Source: Methylomarinum sp. Ch1-1 (GTDB lineage Bacteria; Pseudomonadota; Gammaproteobacteria; Methylococcales; Methylomonadaceae). Taken from it: 64,000 nt of DNA. The notes beneath the pieces are model-generated. The model was not told the origin of the DNA. It saw only the letters and a list, made by a program, of their open reading frames with translations, and searched no databases. Location: positions 806,001 to 870,000 of the forward strand of contig NZ_CP157743.1 in NCBI RefSeq assembly GCF_030717995.2. The letters run 5' to 3'. The position numbers and the translations under genes were made by a program. This document shows positions 1 through 8,442 of the stretch, one piece after another (the first letter of the stretch is position 1; each line of letters starts with the position of its first letter).

Positions 1-322
1 CTCTTTGCATGATGGTTACATCCCAAATACCCAGACCCGCGAGGCCGACATTCAGTGGAACCGCATCGTCGAGATGCACATCGTGCCTCATCCCCGCTTG
101 GCGCATCCCGAAACCATCGCCATGGAATACGGTATGGAACACGACGTGTTGAAAGCAAATGTGCGCGCGGCAGTGGCGGGATATGTGTTGCGCAGATGGA
201 ACGTCGATTGCACTGACGACCATTCATTGACAGGATCGGAATACCATCTGTGGTTGAAAAATACCGTGACTTTATACGGCGTGGAAAATCTGGCAATTGC
301 CCCCGGATATCAGACAGAATAA
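1..322 (+). CDS. 3' end of an unrecognised protein (partial)
   Basis: An open frame enters from the left edge and ends at TAA 320-322, giving at least 106 residues. The TTG at position 5 is not a convincing start, because the frame is open before it and no ribosome site is visible. The visible part is mixed alpha/beta-like, with a His-rich stretch (VEMHIVPHPRLAHPE) and one Cys near the middle. I recognise no family and cannot assign a function. It reads as the C-terminal end of a larger soluble protein. Confidence 0.55.
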   Translation, partial: SLHDGYIPNTQTREADIQWNRIVEMHIVPHPRLAHPETIAMEYGMEHDVLKANVRAAVAGYVLRRWNVDCTDDHSLTGSEYHLWLKNTVTLYGVENLAIAPGYQTE

Positions 323-578
323 CCGTTGGTCGGGTTAGGTCTTAGGCCATGGTAACCCAAAGGGTCACCCATTAGCCAGCCGGTGTCAGGCCTTACATTT
401 GACATTTTTTCTATCCGCTTCCGGTAAATAAACATGAGTCAATGTTTGTTTAAATCGAGTCTGACCCCGTGCGCGTGCGACGGACCCCGTGCGACGTTTC
501 GGATGCCGGTGTGAAAGCGTTTGATTATAATAATGCGTCTTTTACTTACCGTTATGCTCAGAAGCAAGAAGAATTGAT

Positions 579-1118
579 ATGCAAACAATCACTAGAACAA
601 TGAAAAAAAATGGGATGCTGGTTATTTTCACTGCATTATTTTCTCCACTTAACACTACTTGGGCGGCGTCTGATATGCAGCTTATGGAAAAAGCATTGAA
701 GGCTCGCGAAGGTAAAAGTCACAATGCCATGGAGCATTCGGCTCATGCAAAACCGACTGATGCCAGCCGTGTATTTCGAGGCGTTTTTTATGGCTATCTG
801 CCTTGTGAGCAGAAAGATTGCGATGGCATCAAAGTGACCTTGTCGTTGAAACAAAAGAACAATTACTTGCTGGTTACTCAGTATGCAAAAGCGTCTACCA
901 GAGAGTATTACGAAAAAGGTAAATACGCTTGGGATGAAGAAAACCGTATCGTGACGCTAACCCCAAAAAAGCAAGCCGCCAAACGTCAATTCAGTATTCA
1001 AGACGAAGCCACACTGATTCAACTGAACAATGATGGAACGCCAATCGCCGGTAATCAAAAAGATTATACGTTGCAAAGAAGCGATGCAATCAAAACCCGA
1101 CAAGTCCATATACACTGA
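579..1118 (+). CDS. NlpE N-terminal-like exported protein
   Basis: A 179-aa protein with an N-terminal signal sequence (hydrophobic stretch to about residue 30, possible cut after WAA). Residues about 67-115 match the start of the NlpE (copper resistance/envelope stress lipoprotein) N-terminal domain: G-x-Y-x-G-x-LPC, a second Cys (C76, C81), then alternating beta strands. In NlpE the pair is CxxC; here the spacing is C-X4-C. No lipobox Cys is evident, so it is probably soluble periplasmic. The ATG at 579 has AGAAG just upstream; an in-frame ATG at 600 would give a shorter signal peptide. TATAAT at 526-531 is a plausible -10. The copper link comes from the family only. Confidence 0.7.
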   Translation: MQTITRTMKKNGMLVIFTALFSPLNTTWAASDMQLMEKALKAREGKSHNAMEHSAHAKPTDASRVFRGVFYGYLPCEQKDCDGIKVTLSLKQKNNYLLVTQYAKASTREYYEKGKYAWDEENRIVTLTPKKQAAKRQFSIQDEATLIQLNNDGTPIAGNQKDYTLQRSDAIKTRQVHIH

Positions 1119-1372
1119 GCGAGAAAGCGAGTCCGTATATTTAACATATCTTGAGATAATACGAATGGATTAGGGTGGTAAATTGATTTTGGCTGAGAGT
1201 TTCAATGCTGAAACCAGAAGATATTTGCCAAATTAGTAAGCTTCGATAAGCTGCAGCAAGCGTCGGCGTGTACGATGGGCATCTGGTTGGGCACGCCGCA
1301 GCTTTACTGATTTGTGCGGCCTCCGATTTGCTGCTAACCTTCCTCCTCTCAAAAAACGACCCTTATCAGTAT

Positions 1373-2626
1373 ATGAATACCCCTAGCGTTCAAGTCATTG
1401 CCAGACAAAGTCGCCTTGCGGCGCGCCAGCTATCATCGACCTCCGAATCAGTGCGTAATCTCGCTCTTGCGAAAATGGCCGATTCGCTTGAATCGGTTAG
1501 GCGGCAGATTCTGGAGATTAATGCCCAGGAAGTCGCGAAAGCACGGCAGGATGGATTATCGGCGGCGATGGTCAAGCGTTTGACCATCGACGACAAGGTT
1601 TTTCAGTATATGCTCACCCGACTGAGAAAAGTGGCCCGGCGACCCGACCCGTTGAATCGAGTGCTCGAAGGCCATACCAATCCTAACGGGTTGCAGGTCT
1701 ACAAAAAATCGGTGCCGCTAGGCGTCATCGGCATCATTTATGAATCGCGCCCCAATGTCACCACCGATGCCGCCGGCGTCTGCATCAAAAGCGGCAATGC
1801 GGTTATCTTGCGAGGCGGATCGGAAGCGCTGCAAACCAACACGATGCTGACCGATGCGATGATCGAGGGCGCCGTTGAGGCTGGGCTGCCAGAGCATGCG
1901 ATTCAGATGATCAGAGTTCCGGGCCATGAAGCGGTGGGCGAACTGCTGAAAATGGATGACTATGTCGACGTATTGATTCCGCGCGGCGGCAAAGGCTTGA
2001 TCAGGCGCATCGCCGAGGAAACCCGGATTCCCGTCATCAAACATTACGACGGCATCTGCCATCTTTATATCGCCGCAGACGCTGTCCCGGCGCAAGCGGT
2101 CGAGTTGGCGGTAAATTCTAAATGCCAAAGCGTGCAGGTCTGTAACGCGCTGGAAACGCTATTGGTCGACCAACGCTGCGCCGAACAGATGCTGCCGTTA
2201 TTGCAGAAGGCGTTCGATGCAAACGATATCGAGCTGCGCGGCTGCGGAAAGGCCCAACAGCTGTTGCCGGATATCGTGCCGGCGAGCGAAGAGGACTGGC
2301 ATACAGAATATTTGGCTCCGATTCTTTCGATAAAGGTCGTCGGCGGCATTGAAGAGGCGATAGATCATATCAATACCTATGGCTCGGGCCATACCGACGG
2401 CATCGTCACGCAAAGTCTGAGCAATGCGCAACAATTTGAACAGCAGATCGATTCGGCGTCGGTATTGATTAACGCCTCGACCCGTTTGTCAGGCGGCGGC
2501 GATTACGGATTGGGGTCGGTCGTCGGCATCAGCACCGACAAGCTGCACGCCCGCGGCCCGGTCGGTCCCGATGAATTGACAACCTACAAGTGGGTGGCTT
2601 ACGGCAATGGTCATTTGCGGGGATAG
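1373..2626 (+). CDS. proA: Gamma-glutamyl phosphate reductase (proline biosynthesis)
   Basis: ProA reduces gamma-glutamyl phosphate to glutamate-5-semialdehyde with NADPH, the second step of proline synthesis in the cytoplasm. The 417-aa product has the usual ProA length and aldehyde-dehydrogenase fold. It carries the family stretch with the catalytic Cys (SKCQSVQVCNALETLLV) and the C-terminal substrate/cofactor region (NASTRLSGGGDYGLG). The frame is open back to 1268, but the extra 35 residues are not family-like, so ATG 1373 is preferred. No strong Shine-Dalgarno site is seen there. No proB is adjacent. Confidence 0.95.
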   Translation: MNTPSVQVIARQSRLAARQLSSTSESVRNLALAKMADSLESVRRQILEINAQEVAKARQDGLSAAMVKRLTIDDKVFQYMLTRLRKVARRPDPLNRVLEGHTNPNGLQVYKKSVPLGVIGIIYESRPNVTTDAAGVCIKSGNAVILRGGSEALQTNTMLTDAMIEGAVEAGLPEHAIQMIRVPGHEAVGELLKMDDYVDVLIPRGGKGLIRRIAEETRIPVIKHYDGICHLYIAADAVPAQAVELAVNSKCQSVQVCNALETLLVDQRCAEQMLPLLQKAFDANDIELRGCGKAQQLLPDIVPASEEDWHTEYLAPILSIKVVGGIEEAIDHINTYGSGHTDGIVTQSLSNAQQFEQQIDSASVLINASTRLSGGGDYGLGSVVGISTDKLHARGPVGPDELTTYKWVAYGNGHLRG

Positions 2627-2666
2627 CCATGGCTGCGATGATCCATCATAGATACTCGACTCGTTT

Positions 2667-3854
2667 CTACTCAACATAGAAGTAAGAGGGAGCGTCATAG
2701 TATGGTGCACTAGGTTCGTAATGAGGCTGCCCATTTTGCAGTGCGCCGGTTTTCTCCAAATAATAGTAAACGCCGGCGGCTAGCAGCAATGCGGCGAGGC
2801 TCGCGAAGGCTATTTTCCACCCACTGTAAGGACGCTCACCTTGCACTTCGCCGGTGCGGCCGTTGACGATGTAGCGATAGGTTTTATTACGGTAGCGGAA
2901 AGCGGCGGACCAGACCGGCAACAGACAATGCTTATAAGTCGTGTCGCTATGGCGGGTTTGAACCTGATGAATGCGTTGATGATCCCCGCCGATATCGAAG
3001 GCGATATCGCGATATATCACGCCATCCATAACCTGCCTGGCAACATCGAACCCTTCGTCCAGGTCGACCTGATAGAATTCGCTGCGAAATCCGCTCAAGT
3101 AGTTCGCGTCATAAGGCACTAAGTTCTCCAGATCCCAGGGCTGCAACGCATCCAGAATCTTGCGCGGCAACGAGTTGCTGGCCCCGACCAGCACATCGTC
3201 AAAAAAGCGGCTGACATGACCGCGCACCGGCGTCCAGTGAATCTTGGGAACCCGTCTGATTTCGGTGACGCCCCGGTTGTTGCGCATGACCTGGACCGGC
3301 TGGTCGACATAATAGACATCGCCGCGCTCGCCGCTGTAAGTGGAATCGGTCTGGCTGTCGAAAGTCCAATATGGCAGATAGACGCCGGCCAATTTCGATT
3401 CGCCGCGCGCATATTTCTTGACCGCATTGGGGGCAAACCACAAACCGTTCAGCCAACGCTGAAACTGCCGTCTCGCTTCGCTTTCATCGATGCGGAAAGG
3501 CAGCAGCGACTTCGGTTGTATAGGCTTGATTTGCGCCGTGGTCGAAATGATCGGGGTGCCGCAAAACGGACATTCGCCGGCATGCTGGTTGCTTGCGAAC
3601 TGGAATGCGGCGCCGCATTCGTCGCAATGAATCTGGGACTTGGGGGCTTCGCTACGCGGTTGCGTTAAGTCTCTCAATGCCTGTTGCAGATCGTATTCCT
3701 CGATCATGCCGCCGCGTCGGGCGATGGGGTTGTCGAATCCGCAATAGTCGCACAGCAGATGCGTTGTCCCTGGCGCGTATTTCAGCACCGCTCCGCATTG
3801 GCCGCAAGGAAAACGCTCTACATCTTTGTTCGTTGACTTTTTGCTTGTTCGCAT
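2667..3854 (-). CDS. Zinc-ribbon membrane protein of a TelA/XpaC-type unit
   Basis: A 395-aa protein with two tandem zinc ribbons at the N terminus (CGQC...CDYC about residues 17-40, CDEC...CPFC about 78-100). A long central beta-rich domain follows, then one transmembrane segment near residue 350 (FASLAALLLAAGVYYYL) and a short Tyr/Pro-rich tail. Relatives are often labelled TFIIB-type zinc ribbon or 'primosomal protein N' -like', but no helicase motif is present and that label should not be trusted. It is the last gene of a leftward set, 11 bp after the SPFH gene. A structural or adaptor role at the membrane is inferred from the neighbours. Confidence 0.75.
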   Translation of the reverse strand: MRTSKKSTNKDVERFPCGQCGAVLKYAPGTTHLLCDYCGFDNPIARRGGMIEEYDLQQALRDLTQPRSEAPKSQIHCDECGAAFQFASNQHAGECPFCGTPIISTTAQIKPIQPKSLLPFRIDESEARRQFQRWLNGLWFAPNAVKKYARGESKLAGVYLPYWTFDSQTDSTYSGERGDVYYVDQPVQVMRNNRGVTEIRRVPKIHWTPVRGHVSRFFDDVLVGASNSLPRKILDALQPWDLENLVPYDANYLSGFRSEFYQVDLDEGFDVARQVMDGVIYRDIAFDIGGDHQRIHQVQTRHSDTTYKHCLLPVWSAAFRYRNKTYRYIVNGRTGEVQGERPYSGWKIAFASLAALLLAAGVYYYLEKTGALQNGQPHYEPSAPYYDAPSYFYVE

Positions 3855-3865
3855 CGACGATCAGG

Positions 3866-4963
3866 TTATGCTTTAGGCAAAGGCGGAGGCGTCATTGCGA
3901 ACAGTCCGCTCAATTCGGAGACTTTGTCGGCGCGCGTCCATTCCGTCAAGTCGGCATGCCAGACCAGCGTAGAACGGTTGATTTCGCCATTGTTGATTTT
4001 TTGGACCATGATGTCTTGCTGGAAAGGCCCCTGTTGTTGACCGTCGATCGCGACATAATAGGCGACCGAATTTGGTAGCGGAGGCGGGCTTTTCGGCTTC
4101 GCCGTTTGTTTGGAAAAAGCCTGTCCCATTTGATTGGCCATCGCGAAACCCATGCCCATGCCGATGCCCTCGCCGGCGGCACCCGACGGGTTGTCGGCGG
4201 CCTTCGTCATCGCCTCGGCCGCCTGATAATGGGCATAACGGCCTAAATCGCCGATGATGCCCATGCTGGTGCGCTTGTCCAGAGTCTCTTCGACTTGCGG
4301 CGGTAGCGAAATATTCTCGATCGTCAAATGCAGCACTTCGAGGCCGTAGGCGGCAAATTCGGGATTGATTTGCTCGGTGATGAAGTCCCCAAGATCATCG
4401 TAATTGGCGGCCAGATCCAGTATCGGAATGCCCGATTCGCCGATGATGCTGGAAAAGCGCGAGACGATCAGGTTGCGCAGTTGCTGACTGATTTCGCCGG
4501 TTTGGAAGTGACCGTCGGTGCCGACGATTTCCTTGATGAAGGTGACGGGGTCTTTAATCTTGATGGAATAGGTTCCGAAGGCTCTCAGCCGTAAGGGGCC
4601 GAATTCCCGGTCGCGCAACATCACCGGATTTTTGGTGCCCCACTTCAAGTCGGTGAAACGGCGCATATTGAAGAAATACACTTCCGCCTTGAACGGACTG
4701 GAAAAACCGTGCGGCCAGCTTTCCAGCGTGGTCAGGATCGGCATGTTAGCGGTTTCGAGCTGGTATAAGCCCGGCTCGAAAAAGTCCGCAACGCGGCCTT
4801 CGCTGACCAACACCGCCGTTTGCGATTCGCGGACGGTCAGCATCGCGCCATACTTTATTTCGTTGCCATAGCGTTCGAAGCGATAGACCATCGTGTCGTT
4901 GGAATCATCAATCCATTCGATGACGTCGATGAATTCGCCGAATAATTTATCCCAAATGCCCAC
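3866..4963 (-). CDS. SPFH-domain protein with C-terminal GYF_2 (DUF4339) domain
   Basis: A 365-aa protein. Residues about 25-240 form an SPFH (stomatin/prohibitin-like) domain with the typical run of beta strands and the motif DFITEQINPEFAAYGLEV. A Gly/Met-rich linker about 255-285 follows (GEGIGMGMGFAMANQMG). A GYF_2/DUF4339 domain occupies about 305-355, with Y-V-A-I-x-G-x-x-x-GPF. No transmembrane segment is visible, so it probably forms a scaffold with the zinc-ribbon membrane protein downstream. About 250 bp separate it from telA upstream, holding a palindromic repeat but no gene. Confidence 0.85.
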   Translation of the reverse strand: MGIWDKLFGEFIDVIEWIDDSNDTMVYRFERYGNEIKYGAMLTVRESQTAVLVSEGRVADFFEPGLYQLETANMPILTTLESWPHGFSSPFKAEVYFFNMRRFTDLKWGTKNPVMLRDREFGPLRLRAFGTYSIKIKDPVTFIKEIVGTDGHFQTGEISQQLRNLIVSRFSSIIGESGIPILDLAANYDDLGDFITEQINPEFAAYGLEVLHLTIENISLPPQVEETLDKRTSMGIIGDLGRYAHYQAAEAMTKAADNPSGAAGEGIGMGMGFAMANQMGQAFSKQTAKPKSPPPLPNSVAYYVAIDGQQQGPFQQDIMVQKINNGEINRSTLVWHADLTEWTRADKVSELSGLFAMTPPPLPKA

Positions 4964-5047
4964 TGTCTGTTTCTCCCGTTCGTGACGCTAGTAAAGTAAA
5001 TCTTAAATTCCCACAATTTAAATTAGATGGCCGCGATTATTTGCAAA

Positions 5048-5140
5048 CGTAGGTCAGGGTGCGCGATAGCGTTCCCTGACAATAGTTTTCTCGTCACCTC
5101 GATGTGTCACGTAGCCGCTAAAGCGGCAACATGACCTACG
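5048..5140. repeat. Palindromic intergenic element between telA and the SPFH gene
   Basis: CGTAGGTCA at 5048-5056 is matched by its reverse complement TGACCTACG at 5132-5140. Inside are two hairpins: GTCAGGG/CCCTGAC at 5053-5080 and GCCGCT/AGCGGC at 5114-5127. There is no coding potential. It resembles a REP/MITE-like unit inserted inside an operon, and could lower expression of the two downstream genes relative to telA. Confidence 0.5.
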
Positions 5141-5216
5141 ATTTAAAGCAGAATTCTTGTCAGATACTCCATGCCCTCCTTGATTCCCCTATTGGATCGA
5201 GATCATATTCTTGATC

Positions 5217-6380
5217 CTAAGCACTTGCCTTGGCGTTCGCCGAGGCAAGAGTCTTGCGCAGTTCGGTTTCGCATTCCTGCAATTGAACCACGGCGTCGCT
5301 GCGCATCTTTTTGCCCTGATCGGCGATCTGCAGGCTTTCCTCTATCGTCGCGATCAGGGTTTCGTTGGCTTTTTTGACCGTCTCGATATCGAATACGCCG
5401 CGTTCCAACTGTTTGCGGGTTTCGGCGTTGGCCTGTTTCAGATTTTCCGCGTTGGCGGCCAATAGCTCATTGGTCAGGTCGGTCGCGGCTTTGACCGTTT
5501 CCGCCGCCTGCGAGGAACGGTATATGGTCACCGCGGTCGCCAGTTGCTGGCGCCATAATGGCACTGTGTTGACGATGGTCGAGTTGATTTTGTTGACCAA
5601 GCCCTTGTCGTTTTCCTGCACCAGACGGATGCCGGGCAGGCTTTGCATCGATACTTGCCGGGTCAAGCGCAGGTCATGGATACGGCGTTCCAGGTCGTCG
5701 CGGGCGGCGCGTAGATCGCGCAAGTTCTGCGCGTCTAGGACTTCGGCGCTGGTTTCGGCTGTTTTGGCCAGTTCCGGAATGATCGTATCATCCAATTCGC
5801 GCAATTTTTCTTCGCCGGCGGCGATATAATCCTCAAGCGCATGAAAATAGTCCAAATTGGCTTGGTAAAGGCGGTCCAGCGAGGTGATGTCGGTCAGTAG
5901 ACTGGTTTTATGGCGCTCCAGCTTGTCGATGATCGAGTCGATTTGTTTGCGAACTTCCTCGTAACGTTGCAGGAACTTGACGACAGGCTTGGCCTTGCCC
6001 AACAAGCGGTCGAAAAAACCCTGTTTCTTATTAGGATCCAGTTCATCGACGTCGAAGCCGCGAATTGTCGCCACCATTTCGTTGAGGTCTTCGCCGGCGG
6101 GTCCGACATCCTTGTTTTTGACGCCGTCCAGCATTCGGTCGGAAATGGTCGTCAACTGCTCCTGCGCCCTGCTGCCGAAGAAAATAATCGAATGGGTGTC
6201 GTTGATGTCGATTTCGATGAGCAGCTGTTGAATGCTCTGTTTCCTGTCATCTGACGCGTCGCCAAAAGGAACGACTTCGGCCTTGACGCCCGGTACAATT
6301 TCCTTGAATACCTCGCTGCCCGGTATGTCGGTCGTGTCGCTGCCTGATGGCGTCGTCGTGGTTGTCTGTTGTTCACTCAT
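5217..6380 (-). CDS. telA: TelA family protein (toxic anion resistance)
   Basis: A 387-aa protein matching the TelA family (PF05816): a long helical, coiled-coil-rich body with the characteristic NKKQGFFDRLLGKAKP and YEEVRKQIDSIIDKLE regions. The N-terminal 25 residues are Thr/Ser-rich and probably disordered; there is no signal peptide or transmembrane segment. TelA proteins were first linked to tellurite resistance, but the molecular activity is unknown. It starts 19 bp after xpaC and is the central gene of this leftward set. A role in a membrane-associated stress response is inference from family and context. Confidence 0.9.
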   Translation of the reverse strand: MSEQQTTTTTPSGSDTTDIPGSEVFKEIVPGVKAEVVPFGDASDDRKQSIQQLLIEIDINDTHSIIFFGSRAQEQLTTISDRMLDGVKNKDVGPAGEDLNEMVATIRGFDVDELDPNKKQGFFDRLLGKAKPVVKFLQRYEEVRKQIDSIIDKLERHKTSLLTDITSLDRLYQANLDYFHALEDYIAAGEEKLRELDDTIIPELAKTAETSAEVLDAQNLRDLRAARDDLERRIHDLRLTRQVSMQSLPGIRLVQENDKGLVNKINSTIVNTVPLWRQQLATAVTIYRSSQAAETVKAATDLTNELLAANAENLKQANAETRKQLERGVFDIETVKKANETLIATIEESLQIADQGKKMRSDAVVQLQECETELRKTLASANAKASA

Positions 6381-6399
6381 GCTTGAATCCTCCTGAGCA

Positions 6400-7254
6400 T
6401 CAACGGATGCCTTCTCGTTTAAGTTGCGTATTCAACACTTCGATTTGTACGTCCAGATCGAACACATCATCTTCCAATAATTTCTGTTTTTGTTCCTGAA
6501 ATACCGATTCAATCGTGGCCAGCACGTTGCGGAAATTTTGTTCCAGCTCGCCGGACTGGCTGTGTCGATGCGTGCGTGCATAACCTTCGGTCACTTTTCT
6601 GGCGCCGTCTAGATAAACGTTAAGGAATTTACGAGCCCGGCGTATGTCGCGGGGATCGGCTTCAATTTCGGCGAGGATGCCGTTGGCAATCTCGCAAATG
6701 CGTTCGATCCGCTGATTTAATTCGGGATTTTCAATCTTGTCATTGGCTTGCTCGATGTCGCGTATGATCAGGGCCGATTCTTCGAGGGTCCGAAAAATCT
6801 CATCACCGGAGTAGCCATGAGCGCCGGCAATCTTTTTTTCCCGTCTCGGGTCGAAACCGTAACTCAGATACATGCCCAGCAAGGCGCCGCCTGCTATTAA
6901 CAACGCAGACACCGGCGGTTGCCGGACGCCGAGCCATGCGATTAGGCCGGTCGTTAACGCGGTCATGACGGCCGCGACTAGCTTCAAAGGCCAGCGCGGC
7001 GGACGGGCGATGCGGTTTTGCTGATAGAGCGCTTCGGCCTTTAATCCTTGGCGTATACACCAAGCAGCCAGCATGTAGCCGGCAAAGCCGGAGGCATTGA
7101 TAATGATTGTTGCAACATGGCCTTTAGCCAAGCCAATGATCGTCGCCGGAATCAAGGCCGCCGGCAAAAAATACATCAACAAGCCTCGCGGCGAATAGCG
7201 CTGCAAGGCGTCGTGAACAAAACGCTTGGGTTTTCTGGAATAGAATGGTTTCAT
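6400..7254 (-). CDS. xpaC: XpaC family membrane protein
   Basis: A 284-aa protein with two hydrophobic hairpins in the N-terminal half (about residues 25-70 and 92-130), then a helical cytoplasmic domain ending in a coiled coil (about 150-280). This is the layout of the XpaC family, named from 5-bromo-4-chloroindolyl phosphate hydrolysis; the enzymatic claim in that name is weakly founded. XpaC and TelA genes are commonly adjacent, as here. It probably anchors TelA at the inner membrane, which is inference. Confidence 0.87.
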   Translation of the reverse strand: MKPFYSRKPKRFVHDALQRYSPRGLLMYFLPAALIPATIIGLAKGHVATIIINASGFAGYMLAAWCIRQGLKAEALYQQNRIARPPRWPLKLVAAVMTALTTGLIAWLGVRQPPVSALLIAGGALLGMYLSYGFDPRREKKIAGAHGYSGDEIFRTLEESALIIRDIEQANDKIENPELNQRIERICEIANGILAEIEADPRDIRRARKFLNVYLDGARKVTEGYARTHRHSQSGELEQNFRNVLATIESVFQEQKQKLLEDDVFDLDVQIEVLNTQLKREGIR

Positions 7255-7267
7255 TGTTGTGGCGCCA

Positions 7268-7405
7268 CTAGATTTTTGATCCTGACGTCGTTAGTTCCAA
7301 TCCCTGTTTTGCCGGTTCCGCCTTCACCATCGACTGACAGGTCGTCAGCCCGACTGTGGCGAGCAATAGTATGAATCCCAGCAATCTTCGTAATATCGTC
7401 GGCAT
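7268..7405 (-). CDS. Small lipoprotein (45 aa) at the head of the xpaC-telA unit
   Basis: A short frame with ATG at 7405-7403 and TAG at 7270-7268 encodes MPTILRRLLGFILLLATVGL, then TTC and a Lys/Ser/Thr-rich tail. It has two Arg, a hydrophobic core and a lipobox-like LTTC with Cys 23, so about 22 residues would remain after lipidation. GAGG lies about 9 bases before the ATG. It ends 13 bp before xpaC on the same strand, so it is probably the first gene of the operon. Its size recalls entericidin-like lipoproteins, but no homology is claimed. Confidence 0.68.
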   Translation of the reverse strand: MPTILRRLLGFILLLATVGLTTCQSMVKAEPAKQGLELTTSGSKI

Positions 7406-7899
7406 CGTTTCAGGTCCTCACACAGCATTAGATTTAGGTTCATCGATGCATTATCCTTCACCGCTGTGAAAACTGCAAAACCGTCCGAATAGGCCGTCAG
7501 GCAAAATAAATCTGTAATTTGGATACCGTTTTGCCTGAATTTTTCAACCCTATGCCAATCTAAAAAACCGGTGCGCTTCCTATCGTCAGCACTCCCTACC
7601 CGCACCGTAGGGCGGCTTCGCGAAGCAAGCCGCCAAAAACCGCCTCCGGGGCAAAATTGGCCGTGCACGCGGGGGGGATTATTTAACAGACCCTAAACGT
7701 TTAACTTACTTTAGGCGTATTTGTTGTTAATTTTCTGTTTTGCCACTCATTCATTTAATGAGGTGGCCCTGATAAATCGACGCTTTAGTATTGACCTGTC
7801 GATGTATTTATGAAAATCTAGCGCTGCCACGTCGATGATTGTTTAGAAGTATTCGATTTGATTCCCACCAAATAAGCGGCTGTTTGAGCCGTTTAGCGA
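7406..7899. other. Intergenic region between the xpaC unit and ampD
   Basis: About 490 bp without a convincing gene. It must hold the promoter of the leftward unit and that of ampD. A hairpin GGCGGCTT/AAGCCGCC at 7611-7634 is REP-like. A G7 run lies near 7671. TTGACC at about 7793-7798 is a possible -35 toward ampD, without a good -10. A 107-codon leftward frame here has no family-like features. Confidence 0.5.
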
Positions 7900-8442
7900 A
7901 TGAACATCCACAACCACTGTATTAGCACGGCGCAACAAATCGCTTCGCCGAATTTTGATCAACGCCCCGATCCTGAAGATATTTCCCTGTTGGTGATTCA
8001 TTGCATCAGCCTGCCGCCGCAGCAGTTCGGCGGCGACTATATCGCCCAGCTGTTTTGTAATCGTCTGGATCCGGAAGACGACCCCTATTTTAAGCAGATT
8101 TACCGGCTCAAGGTGTCTGCGCATTTGTTGATCCGGCGTGACGGCGAAATGATTCAGTTTGTGCCCTTCGATCGGCGCGCCTGGCATGCCGGTCAGTCCT
8201 GTTTTGCCGGACGGGATCGCTGCAACGATTTTTCCATCGGCATCGAGCTGGAAGGCTGTGAATCGACGCCTTATAGCGATGAGCAGTATCAACAACTGGC
8301 GGCGGTCACGCGTTTGTTGCTGGAAAATTATCCCGGATTGAACAAGCAGGCCATTGCCGGCCACAGCGATATTGCGCCAGGCCGCAAGACCGACCCCGGA
8401 CCGTCGTTCGATTGGGATCGTTTGTTGAGTCTGTTGGATTAG
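7900..8442 (+). CDS. ampD: 1,6-anhydro-N-acetylmuramyl-L-alanine amidase (cell-wall recycling)
   Basis: AmpD removes the peptide from 1,6-anhydroMurNAc-peptides in the cytoplasm during peptidoglycan recycling, and in many species controls AmpR inducer levels. The 180-aa product has the usual length and no signal peptide. Zinc ligands expected for the family are seen: H34 (VIHC), H155 (AGHSD) and D165 (KTDPG), with E116 in IELEG. No ampC or ampR is nearby. Its last four bases overlap the end of the convergent TonB-dependent receptor gene. Confidence 0.95.
   Translation: MNIHNHCISTAQQIASPNFDQRPDPEDISLLVIHCISLPPQQFGGDYIAQLFCNRLDPEDDPYFKQIYRLKVSAHLLIRRDGEMIQFVPFDRRAWHAGQSCFAGRDRCNDFSIGIELEGCESTPYSDEQYQQLAAVTRLLLENYPGLNKQAIAGHSDIAPGRKTDPGPSFDWDRLLSLLD

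Noticed and set aside
1268-1372. Longer N terminus for ProA
   Set aside because: The additional 35 residues are hydrophobic and unlike ProA; the 417-aa form from 1373 has the normal length.
2667-3854. Label 'primosomal protein N' / helicase' for the zinc-ribbon protein
   Set aside because: No Walker or helicase motif is present; only zinc ribbons and one membrane segment are visible.
5048-5140. Rho-independent terminator after telA
   Set aside because: The hairpins are not followed by a T-run in the direction of transcription, so a palindromic repeat is the better description.
7345-7668. 107-codon leftward frame upstream of the xpaC unit
   Set aside because: It overlaps the better-supported 45-aa lipoprotein frame, crosses a REP-like hairpin and has no family-like sequence or ribosome site.
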